From Spinacia oleracea (lineage: Eukaryota; Streptophyta; Magnoliopsida; Caryophyllales; Amaranthaceae), in the NCBI RefSeq assembly GCF_020520425.1, contig NC_079488.1, positions 91,121,285 through 91,185,284 on the forward strand: a DNA stretch of 64,000 bases. The letters run 5' to 3'. The translations under genes were made by a program, and so were the position numbers. The notes under the pieces were generated by a model. It did no database searches, was not told where the DNA came from, and saw only the letters and a program-made list of their open reading frames with translations. The first letter of the stretch is position 1; each line of letters starts with the position of its first letter. Of this stretch, positions 33,171 through 42,700 are shown piece after piece.

Positions 33171-33811
33171 TGGCAATTTCATCTAGATCCGGGGTATTAG
33201 AGATAGAATCCAGCTCGGAAAAAACTAGGGAAATTAGGTGGAAAGTGGGGATTTCAGTTCGTCGGAAAACCCTAGAAATCGGAGTGAAAAAGTGGGAGGA
33301 TAGAGAAAGTTTGCAGGAAGCTGTTGTTGTTTTGGTACTGTAATTTGTTTTTACTACCACAAAATTTTGGGTGTATAGATATGGAAAAAATTAACTTCCA
33401 GAAATGAAGATCAAAAAATTATTTTGTTGCTATTATTGTCGAATATTTTGGGGTTGGTCTATTTTTCAGGGGATCTTCAAATAATTTTAACTTTTCAATT
33501 CCCACAAAATATTGATTTCTGATTTATCAATTACCATAAATAAAAAATTTGCCGGTTTATTGACATTTTTGTGAGTCCTCATAGTATTGGGGTTTAAACA
33601 GCTTCCCACAAAACATTTTTTGTGACATTTTTTCATGTAATCACAAATTACTTATTAATGTTGCATTTTACAATAATTGGTCATGGTTTTGAAGTCATTA
33701 CAAATTATTAATGCAAGCACCACCCGTCTACATGTCCCCTAAAAAAATAAAAATAAACGCGTACTCTGGTTGTTATATTGTCTTTAGCCTTTTATAAAAA
33801 GAACATTCATA
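33171..33811. other. 3' flank of the ATL gene
   Basis: T- and A-rich sequence, presumably the 3' untranslated region at first. Short frames opposite and alongside the end of the ATL gene look like shadows. No further gene seen. Confidence 0.5.
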
Positions 33812-34063
33812 CTCCCTCTGTATTTATTTAAGGGATACACTTGCTTTTTTCGGCCGTATTTATTTAAGAGATACACTTGTCATTTTTAGTAACTTATCAA
33901 CCCCACTATCTAATTAAATACGGAGTAATATATTTAATTTACCCACCCCACCTTCCACCCCTCAAAATGACATGGTCTTGCTTTATTATTTTATTTCATT
34001 CAATTCTTTCTTCTTAATACCCGTGCCCATCCAAGTATATCCCTTAAATAAATACGGAGAGAA
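33812..34063. mobile_element. Stowaway-like MITE (family E)
   Basis: The left end is CTCCCTCTGTATTTATTTAA and the right end 'ttaaataaatacggagagaa', flanked by TA (33810-33811 and 34064-34065). The interior holds a second 'gtatttatttaagagataca' unit. No coding sequence. Confidence 0.8.
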
Positions 34064-34141
34064 TAGTTGGAGTAGATTTATCATCCGAAAAATCTACCCG
34101 CATGGACATTCTTTTTGACAATATGAATTTGTTAAGCATTG

Positions 34142-34270
34142 CACAATACTCTTACAAATCAGTAAATGTGACTATTATATGTAATCAATTTGGGCTATTA
34201 TTCAAAATACTCTTACAAAACAGCAAACGCCACTATTTTATGTAATAAAATTGGGCTATTATAGTTGAAT
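34142..34270. repeat. Two-copy direct repeat of about 65 bp
   Basis: 'aatactcttacaaatcagta' (from about 34145) and 'aatactcttacaaaacagca' (from about 34207) each continue to 'tttgggctattat' or 'attgggctattat'. A local tandem duplication. Confidence 0.6.
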
Positions 34271-34974
34271 GAGTAGTTGATTACCATAAACACACTTCTA
34301 TGGAGTAGTTTCTGTCATAATAAAGGAAAATCGGATCATTATATTAATACCACGTCAATTACAATAAAGTAACAATAATCTCCTGAAAAATGAAAAAAAC
34401 AGCTTCTTTTAACTTTAATAATCCTCTTTTCACTATTTCAACCCCCCTAGAAAAACCCAGAAATAAAATAAATTAGTAAAAAATAGTGGAGTAGTCCTAA
34501 AAAGAGAAGACTTGAAGTGCACTCAAACAAAAAAGAAACAACATTCCATGCTTCTGAACTAATTTCAGTTTCTTTTCTGAGATTTTATCTTTTGGAAAGA
34601 GATGTATTGGGATTAGAGAAGAGTGCTTTATTTTTATTTAATTAATTAAAATTAGGGAGAAAAATAAAAGTTTGTTGGAAGAAGTTGTGTAGTGAGATGC
34701 TGTTGGTTGTGCTAACTTTGCAAGTACTGGGGATAAAACTTGTGTTGTCTAAGAAAGACTACTTTTTAATTAGTTTTTATTTTTGTTTGTTGATACAATG
34801 TAGGTGATGACTGTTTTGTCTCTTTTCTGTTTCTTGTTTTTTTATGTGCCAATTTCTTGTACTTTCATCCCCTTTCTATTTTATTTTTCCTTAACCTTGG
34901 ATCAAAATTCAAAAAATATCATGGGGGTAATGATATTATTGATACAAGGTTAAGACAAAAAAAAAGTACCAATT
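34271..34974. other. intergenic, nothing recognised
   Basis: AT-rich sequence. No gene, no clear element ends. Confidence 0.5.
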
Positions 34975-36318
34975 ACTACTTTTATCTCTTTTTATTCTTT
35001 ATGTTGGTATCATAAACGGATACCCGGATACCCTCTTCAACGAGAAGATGAGTACCCAATTGTTCTATGGTAATTTCCTCCTTTTTATGTTTCAAGGAGC
35101 TTTTTGTATCTTTCCAAGAAAATAGCAATTTATCAATTATAGATGTTACCGCTATAGCCTCATCCATTACCATACCATGCAATTTAATTTGACTCAAAAT
35201 AAGTTGAACGTCATGAAATTGTTCCATAACAGGCCTATCATTAGACATTTTTAAATTATTAAAATTGCTAACAAGAAATTTCTTACTTGAAGTATCCTCG
35301 GCCATATACTTGAAATCAAGTTTGTACCAAAGTTTCTTTGCACTCTCCTCATATTGAACAACGGGTCATCCAACACATTCAATATGTGCCCACGACAAAT
35401 GTAATCATCATTCTCCCACTTGGTTCTACGCCGTGTATTCTCCAAAATCTCTTCTTCTCCAGCGGCGGGAGGATCTGACATGGGAGTTGTTAGCACATAC
35501 ACCACGTTCAATGTTGTCAAAAGAAAGTGGATTCTTTTGTCAACGGTGATAACCCGCACCCTCGAACTTGTCCAACTTCTGGAAATTTGTAGCCATATCA
35601 CGCAATGAAGACGTCATTATCCAAATAATAAAATACTATTAGACTGTTAGATATCACCGTGGGAGACCGGATAAAATCTTCAAGGCACGAGATAAAACGC
35701 TTTCCTAATAACATTTTATCGACCCACAACGGAACAATCGGGTTCACGATAAAACTATTGAGATACAATGAAGAATCAATTGATCTTGTGTGTTCTCACA
35801 AAATCAATCCAACAAGAATTTGTGTTTATCACTCAAATGTCTCGATCACTTTGAAGAAATAATTTGTAAGAAGATTTCTCAAAAGTATGCAAGTATAATT
35901 AATATGTTAACCATCTCTTAAATGTCCCATAAGTACTGTATATATAGAGTTCTTAATGAAGAGTCACAATTGGAAATAATATCCAAAGGTTACATCCAAA
36001 GCAATTGTCACAAAATCGCTCAATTAAAACGGACATTTAGACATTCGCCCGACGGGCGAGTGTAGGAATTCGCCCGACGGGCGGGCTTCGCCCGATCAGG
36101 CGCGCGTACGACATTTAATTTCTCAAGAAATTCTCCCGACGGGCGGGGCTTCGCCAGACGGGCGAGCTAATGCAACGCCAAAACCGTTGTAATAGCCCAA
36201 ATAATCGTTGCATCCGCTTGGAATAAACTCTAAACATTATACTACCTCCTCAACTTCTAGTATAATACACACTTCACATTTAACTCATAAACCCATTTTC
36301 TTTGTAAATGTTCCAACA
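34975..36318 (-). mobile_element. Ty1/copia retrotransposon remnant (gag region and LTR-like flank), broken
   Basis: On the minus strand, the gag start (MATNFQKLDKFEG, about 35598) is followed at intervals by typical Copia gag phrases: CRGHILNVLDDPLFN, then further on FHDVQLILSQIKLHGMVMDE and EEITIEQLGTHLLVEEGIRV. No protease, integrase or RT is left. Upstream, 35645-36318 has TG...CA borders (minus strand TGTTGGAACATTT to ATATCTAACA) and looks like an LTR, but no clear primer-binding site follows it. It contains repeated CGCCCGACGGGCG palindromes. The coding part has several breaks. The outer border falls inside a Stowaway element, so it inserted there. Confidence 0.6.
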
Positions 36319-36602
36319 ATTATCACATAAATGCTTTAATATTCTATCAAAATTCGTGTCAAATAATTATTTTAACCAATAAAATTCATCAGGTCATTTA
36401 ATCTCCCACACTTTTCTGTTGGGACATTAGATTTTTCTCATTTTTCCAATATCAGAAGTTTGATAAGAGTGAGAACATTATAAATAAACATAATTTTTCT
36501 TATTTTTTTAAAAAAAAGAGGAATATTAATGCATATTAATTAGTCGTTAATAAACGTGTAAAAAGCCAAACGTAAACAACAAAAAGAAACATAGGGAGTA
36601 TT
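36319..36602. mobile_element. Right part of a Stowaway-like MITE (family A)
   Basis: From 'attatcacataaatgcttta' onward this is collinear with the copy at 2098-2451 and ends 'caaaaagaaacatagggag'. The left part is missing where the Copia LTR-like segment begins. Confidence 0.65.
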
Positions 36603-37046
36603 GTTTCACCCATTCGGGTCATATTCGGATGAAGTGATCAATCAGAATTCAATTGTGTTTAAGTTATTGTCAATTGTATCGGGTTCTCAATGAAAGGTAG
36701 GGGAGTTGACTCATTAATTTCGAGTCAATATTGTTAAATTAGGTAGAGAAAAAGACCTCATTTTGATAATCATTTTGATTTTTGAGGGTAGTTCAAATCT
36801 TCATTGTCGTGTTTGTTTAGCTTTTTTGTATTTTATTTTAGGAAAAGATAAACGATTTAGGTACATTATGTAAGGTTTTGTTTAGATAAATGAAAATTAA
36901 GTAAATAAGACGCAAAACCAATTTTGTTGTTCAAATTCTATTTTTTTAAGTTATTCAAAACTAGTGTGATAATAACATATAAGAGTAGTTGTAGCAAACC
37001 CTTTCCTTTTTCTCTCTTCTCTTTCATCTTTTAGGGTTTTAGTTTT
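36603..37046. other. intergenic
   Basis: No gene or element end supported. 'atcgggttctcaatg' and neighbouring text may be remnants, but nothing can be assigned. Confidence 0.4.
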
Positions 37047-37975
37047 CTTGGTCGTTTACGCCGAAAGTGGTCTAATTTCTTCGGAAATTAGACTATTTAT
37101 GACCCTTTTTTTTAACTAAAATTAATTCATTAATAAAAAGTCATACGACATTTACAAAAGAAATCTGAATCTATCAAATACATAACAAATCGAATCAAAT
37201 AAAACTCGTTTTCTGCAAAACTATGATCATCGCGCATCGAACATCTTGTATACCCTCTAATACATCGTTGTTTGATACAACCTTCATCGAGGGGGTCTTT
37301 TGATTTGTTGTAATTTTGATATTGAATTAAATCAGATTCAATTGGTTGTAGATGTAGAACTGACATCTGCTGCGACACCGCACAAATCTTCATCGCTGAA
37401 TCAATTTCTCCTACGAAATTAAATAATATTCTCCCTCGTACACCAGAAATTTAGGATCCTCTAAACTAAGTAAATTCTCCCTAAAAGGAGAAGAAAAACC
37501 CTGTCTTTCGAGGGAGAACAATTTCTTGCACAAGGAGGAAGTATTATTAAAACCCTAAAATTCAAACAAAATTAAAAAAACAACAAAATAAAAAGATCAG
37601 GGCTTTCCACCGATAAAATCGATGGAAGCCCCTTCGAAATTCACTAATGGAGGCTAGGGTTTGAGAGAGGGAGAGGATGGAGAGGGAGAGAGAGAGAGAA
37701 CTCCGTTAAAATTAAACAGTTTAGTATACGCCAGACTATTTATGACCCTTTTTCTTGCTTTTCATTGTTTTCTCTTCATGTTTTGTCTTGTTTTTGTTTC
37801 TTTTCCGTTGATTTGTTCCCAATTTATTCTTTCTTGGTTGTTTAGGCCGAAAGTAATCTAATTTCTTCGGAAATTAGACTATCTATGACCGTTTTTCTTG
37901 TTTTTCATTGTTTTTCTCTTCATGTTTTGTCTTGTTTTTGTTTCTTTTCCGTTGATTTGTTCCCAATTTATTCTT
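37047..37975. repeat. Tandem duplication of about 140 bp, first copy split by an insertion
   Basis: Copy one is 37047-37110 continued at 37754-37835; copy two is 37836-37975. Shared text includes 'cttcggaaattagactat', 'tatgaccctttttcttg' (or 'tatgaccgtttttcttg') and 'ttgatttgttcccaatttat'. The insertion at 37111-37732 interrupts copy one only, so the duplication may be older. Confidence 0.75.
37111..37732 (-). mobile_element. Retroposed transcript (processed-type insertion), minus strand
   Basis: The insert is bounded by a perfect 21-bp duplication, AGACTATTTATGACCCTTTT plus T, at 37090-37110 and 37733-37753. At its left edge the minus strand ends in an A-rich tail. Read on the minus strand it begins with a CT-rich leader (ctctctctctccctctcc), then 'aaaccctag', and includes an 87-codon frame (37393 to 37130, starting MKICAVSQQMSVLHLQP) that stops about 20 bases before the tail. 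A long target duplication plus a 3' A-tail is the signature of LINE machinery acting on an RNA. The source gene is not recognised. Confidence 0.65.
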
Positions 37976-38076
37976 GGGTTGTTCCCAATTTATTTGTGTT
38001 TTTCCTAGAGCTTTTTAGGTTCTTGATTCTCATTGGATGCGAATATTTTTAGGGTTTCAATAATTGGGAAGGAGAT

Positions 38077-38328
38077 TTGGATTCATACAGGTTTATCATC
38101 AACTCGTCGTTCAGAACAATTTGTGCGCAGATTGCGAAGGGCTCTACTTGGAAAGATGTGAAATCATTAAAAATCACTGCTCGCGTCATGATAGAAGCGG
38201 TGGAGTACGAGATGTGTTTTAGGATGCAGAATAGTAATTGTTTTGATCGTAACCGTTATGTATTTTCTTTGAATATGTGGAGTGCAGATCTATTTTATCA
38301 TTGTAGATGCCGTATGGTCGATTATTAA
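38077..38328 (+). CDS. Unrecognised open frame, 83 codons
   Basis: The frame is open upstream of the ATG (WEGDLDSYRF) and ends CRCRMVDY. The last 25 bases (gatgccgtatggtcgattatt) resemble the end of the retroposed transcript's frame on the other strand (aatgtcgtatgactttttatt). It could be a fragment of a related gene. No domain is recognised and it may not be real. Confidence 0.2.
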   Translation: MDSYRFIINSSFRTICAQIAKGSTWKDVKSLKITARVMIEAVEYEMCFRMQNSNCFDRNRYVFSLNMWSADLFYHCRCRMVDY

Positions 38329-38331
38329 TGA

Positions 38332-38940
38332 TATTGTTCTTCCCGTCAAAAAGTTAGTCAAAACTACAATATGTTAATATAAGTATTGATCAAAAAGGAT
38401 TTCTCCAAATTTTGGTCATATGTAAGTATGCAACTATGCAAGTATGCAACTATGCAAGTATGCAACTAAACATTATTGGAGTTGGATCATTTTACGGCTG
38501 ACAAAGCCATGGCATATATGCTGAAGGCCTGAAGTGAAAGGAGTGAAGGGACTGAAACGGTCCATAAGTGAGGCCCACTATGGTGGCCCGAGTCTCTACC
38601 AGTCCACTCAACCTGTTTGCACCGTACATCATCTAACCACTCGATTACTAATTCATAATCATTTGTCTCTCCATAATTTGTTGCTGTACAAGTTTATAAT
38701 ACATTTATCCTATTTTACCAGACACATTTTTCGTTTGTTGTTGTAAATGTAAGAGATTAGATTTAAGCCCGTGTGATGCACGGGTTAAACTTTGTTTGTA
38801 TTATATTATACTTCTATGATTCTTTATTTTTTGTAACATATTTTTATCAATAGGTCGGTCTTGTGCCGTTGTGCGTACCCGCACTCGGTCACTTACGTAT
38901 AAGCCCGTGCATATTAATTAAGAATATGTTATATAAAGGT
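38332..38940. other. intergenic with a 16-bp tandem repeat and a hairpin
   Basis: 'atgcaactatgcaagt' is repeated about three times at 38425-38468. A hairpin 'cccgtgtgatgcacggg' lies at 38769-38785, like that at 31281. No gene supported. Confidence 0.5.
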
Positions 38941-38949
38941 TTTGTTTTT

Positions 38950-39984
38950 GGGAAATTCTCTATGATAGCATTATACTTTTGCAAATTCTCAATGGTAACC
39001 AAATTTCTACCACTTTCTCTAAAATAGCAAATGAAATCTAAATTCTCTCTAATATAACATTTTTCACTAATTTTAACCTAATTAACCTAATTATAATTAA
39101 CCATGATTAACTCATTCCCTCCAAAAGTTCTTGATAAAACCAACAAACGTACCCTCATTTCTCCCTTCATGTTCTTGTTTTTCTTGTCATCTTCTTCCAT
39201 CTCCCATCCAATTTTTCCTGCGATTTCTTAATTTCTTTTTATATTCAAGTGCGTTCATTTTAACCCCCCATTCATCCGTTCTTTTCATCTTCATTTTCTG
39301 TTTTGATTTCCATTTTCGGATCAAGTTTTTGGTCAAAATATGAAGCTCGTAATTGAAAAAAGCAAGAAGATCGTAATCTAAAGATCAATTTTCTGTATTG
39401 ATTTTTCTGTTTTACTAGTTTTTGCCTCTTTAGCGTTTATCTGATGGCTTTATTAATTTTACGATTCATGATTCTCACCCTTTAATCATTCATGACAAAA
39501 CATAATTTAACCATGTTAAATCCCCTGCCTTAATTAAACCGACACTAGCTTCTTTTTTCTAACCATACTTCATCACAATACATAATCATAATGCAATCAA
39601 ACTAATCCCACCCCCCTTAAATAATCGTATATAACCCAATTTAACAAAAATCAAAATTTCAAAACCTGAAGTACAGGAAACCGAGGAGGTGATGTAAGAA
39701 AAAGCGGCGAAGTAGACGGCGTTGTGTTGCAGAAGGCAATGAAAGAACTTGAATTATTAGTGAAGTCGGTTGGGAGAAATCACTATAGTAAACATAGGTT
39801 CATTTAGTAAATGTTACTGATACTTAACCATAGTTAGTAGTAGATTGGTTAATTAGGTTAAAATTAGTGAAAAATGTTATATTAGAGAGAATTTAGATTT
39901 CAATTGCTATTTTAGAGAAAGTGGTAGAAATTTTGTTATCAATAAGAATTTGCAAAAGTATAATGCTACCATAGAAAATTTCCC
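38950..39984. mobile_element. Mutator-like element, non-autonomous, 1035 bp
   Basis: Terminal inverted repeats of about 150 bp begin 'gggaaattctctatgatagc' on the left and, reversed, 'gggaaattttctatggtagc' on the right, and agree closely down to 'ttttaacctaattaacc'. The 9-bp duplication TTTGTTTTT lies at 38941-38949 and 39985-39993. The interior (39100-39840) has no transposase. It holds a pyrimidine-rich stretch (39160-39310) and 'ggcgttgtgttgcagaaggc' near 39718, which may be captured gene sequence, but I cannot name it. Confidence 0.85.
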
Positions 39985-39993
39985 TTTGTTTTT

Positions 39994-40629
39994 TATACAT
40001 ATTTTATGTTTCTTATTATTGAAAGATTAAACAAAACAAACAAACAAACTATTCATATATTAATTGCACTTTACAAAAGAAAACTACATTGATGGAAAGT
40101 CAAAAAGAGAATTCAGAACATGCAGCACCTTCGAAACAGAAGGTTAAGGATAAAGTAGCAAGAGTTGGGGATGCAAAATAGAAGGACAAGGAAGAGAACA
40201 TGGGGTAAAATATTAGTATTACTGGGTTTTGGGTGGGATGTTTTGAAAAAATATGTATTTTTATACTATATTTATAAAAATATTTATGTGACTTTTTACT
40301 TTGACACAAGTTTTAAAAATATTTTGGAACTCATCAATTGTAACTCATGCAAATCATACGCGCTGCAACAGGGGTTTGGTCAAGGCGGGTCAATATTTAA
40401 ATGATCTACTCGCAGCGATTTTATTGAACAAGCGTTGTGAAAAAGCTAATTTTTTAAAAATAGGAGTTCGCAGGGCGCACATACAGTACAAGTTGCAATT
40501 AAGCGAATTAATTGTAACTTCCGCCCTTATTGATTGTTGCAATTCAGCATATTCTCAACCTTCACCTTTTGAGGTTGCTGCAATTAGCTAGAAATTATCT
40601 TACTTTTCTTCAACTACTTCCACAATAGG
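39994..40629. other. intergenic, nothing assigned
   Basis: A few short frames but no recognisable protein. The GC content rises at 40340-40590, which may be a gene fragment; nothing matches what I know. Confidence 0.35.
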
Positions 40630-40925
40630 CTTACGAGACGGCACTAAAACCTTCTTTATTGCATACAAAATACTGAAACGCAACTACTCCAGTCTTCTTC
40701 CTTAGTGTAGTAGTAGGTTTTCTAGCAGTGAAACCAGAAGCAGTTGAATAAGCTATATAAAATGATACACCTTCCCCCATGATCTTTAAATTTCATTCCA
40801 ACAATAGGTTTTAGCTCCTTGGAACAAGAAGGAATCCATTCTCTAGTACCACCAGGACTGAATGCAACTCCAACTCCAGGAGTACCAACAGAAGAAGAAC
40901 TAGATGGTTCATTATTCACAATTCC
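40600..40925 (-). pseudogene. FAR1/FHY3-type gene fragment, frameshifted
   Basis: The minus strand starts MNNEPSSSSSVGTPGVGVAF (40919) and continues EWIPSCSKELKPIVGMKF, the usual run-in to the FAR1 DNA-binding domain. A single extra base in a G run (plus-strand C run at 40774-40778) shifts the frame. The domain continues in the next frame as EGVSFYIAYSTASGFTARKP and VVAFQYFVCNKEGFSAVS before a stop. FAR1/FHY3 proteins are domesticated Mutator transposases acting as transcription factors, and related genes form a large plant family. The WRKY-GCM1-like zinc part, transposase core and SWIM finger are missing, so this is a dead fragment. An AG acceptor (ctgttgcag) precedes the coding start. Confidence 0.75.
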
Positions 40926-40942
40926 AACTGCAACAGAGCATG

Positions 40943-41190
40943 GAATAAAAGTTTAGACAAGTACATAAAATATGCAGAACGTAGTAACAAATATTTAAAA
41001 CATGAAAATAAAAATTTAAGAACGTGAATAAAAGTTCAGATAAGTGCATAAAATGTGTAGAACATAGGAACACATATTTAGAACATGAGAATAAAAACAT
41101 CAGAACATAAAATAAAAGTACAGACAAGTGCATAACATGTGCAAAACATAGGAACTTGAGAATTAAAACTTTAGAACATCATCAAGTACA
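40943..41190. repeat. 83-bp tandem repeat, about three copies
   Basis: Units start near 40943, 41026 and 41110, each with 'aataaaagt.cagacaagt' and 'cataaaatgtgtagaacat'-like text. The repeat lies just upstream of the FAR1-type fragment, probably in a former intron. Confidence 0.7.
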
Positions 41191-41960
41191 GGGGCGTGAA
41201 ATAATTAAAAAACAATTGCCTGATTCAGTAACTACTGAATAAACTCTGACCATGATCAACTTCAGCAGCCATAATCAATTAAAACAGAGTAGAATTAACC
41301 TGAAACATAAGAATTAACAATTATAATAGATTAAATTTAAAACAATGACAAACAACAAACAGAAAATCAAATAGAATCAATCTAAAATCATTAAAAAGCA
41401 AAAAAAAAATCGAATGAAAATCAAATTATTAAAAGTCCATAATCAATATAAAAATCAACAAATTATGATTCGAATAAAAAAATCAAACTAAGAATTCAGC
41501 TAAATAGAAGAATTAAAACAAGGAAAATAATAGATAAAATTCAAATTTTGCATCACATACCTTCGAAAACTGCTGAAAATTTTGGAATTTTTTTTGATGA
41601 AGATAGTTAATGAATTGAGAAAACTCGAATAAATTGAAATCGCAATTCGATAATCAAAGTAAACGTAGAAAAATCGACCAAATTTGATGAAAAATTGAAT
41701 AAAAATTGCGATGAATGTGGACGATTGTGATGATTGTGAATAAAAATTGCGATGATTGCGCGAGAAGAAGGAGAAGAGAGAAAGAGAAAAGCAGCGAAAA
41801 AAATTTAGAGAGAGAAAGTAAATGATGGGAGATAAGAAGAAGAGGGGTTTATCTCCAACACCCAAAATGCCATTAGTAGTCGTTAAATATGAGCGATTAG
41901 ATTAGAATCCAACGATTCAAAGAGTGTTCTTACTGAGAGAAATATTTTACGAAGAAAAAG
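41191..41960 (-). other. Possible 5' intron and leader exon of the FAR1-type pseudogene
   Basis: On the minus strand a candidate donor 'cgaag|gtatgtgatgc' lies near 41559, downstream of a CT-rich leader-like stretch (about 41775-41830). Together with the acceptor at about 40929 this would fit a leader intron, which FAR1-family genes often have. No coding content. Confidence 0.3.
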
Positions 41961-41964
41961 TGTT

Positions 41965-42080
41965 CTTACGGGAGCCTTTCTAGTCTTGAGGGTGTGGTAT
42001 CCAAGATATGAGATCGAATCCCACCTACACCAGTTATTGCCTAACAATTTGTGCCTCTTTCTACACCAAAAACAAAAAAA
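41965..42080 (+). mobile_element. SINE-like sequence
   Basis: 'gagatcgaatcccacctac' (about 42009) resembles a pol III B box and is followed after about 50 bases by 'caaaaacaaaaaaag'. The 'ttgagggtgtggtatcc' upstream could be an A box. No clear target duplication. Confidence 0.35.
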
Positions 42081-42179
42081 GTACTAGCCTCAATCATTTA
42101 TTTATTTATCTGATCAAGATAGATAAAGTTAGTAAATGTTACTTTACTTTTCTAAAACAAAATTTGTTAGATAAGAGAA

Positions 42180-42425
42180 ACAAACCCGACCCGGCCTGTG
42201 CACGAAAAAGGCACGGCCCGACACGAGCATGAAATCGTAGGCTATAGGCCGCATTTTCTTTTGGAAAAAGCACGACAAGGCACGACACTACTCGGCCCTA
42301 CACGACAAAACACGTTAGTAAAATTAGGCTAAGGCACGAAGGCCAGACCTGTCACGATGCAGAATGGGCTTTGCATGAGCATTGGTCTAGGCCCGAAGCC
42401 CGGCCCGTGATTTATGGTCCATGCA
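42180..42425. repeat. Second copy of the 'cccggcacgac' repeat
   Basis: Shares 'cccgacccggcc', 'ttttggaaaaagcacgacaa' and 'taaaattaggctaaggcacg' with 1575-1790, more diverged and shorter. Probably the same dispersed element. Confidence 0.55.
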
Positions 42426-42700
42426 TAGAGCACGAAAGCAAGTAGCCACCCTCGGTGACTGGCTTTTTATTGTCCCGAACTATGAAAGGTGGATTGCTGC
42501 CTGCTATACCACCATCCTCCGTAACCAAAAGCTAAATATCCTTGCACATTTGCGATTTTGCGTCTTAGTCCAAGACTCCAAGTCCCATTTGGATCTACCT
42601 TATAAAAGAAAATTCAATCCTTTCATGAACAATTTTCCAAAAAATATAAATTGCTTTCAAGTACAAGAAACTGTTTCGTTAATTGGGGTAGATCTGATCC

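Noticed and set aside
36319-36602. Possible 3' LTR of the Copia remnant
   Set aside because: The text is collinear with Stowaway family A, not with the LTR-like segment, so it is the insertion target.
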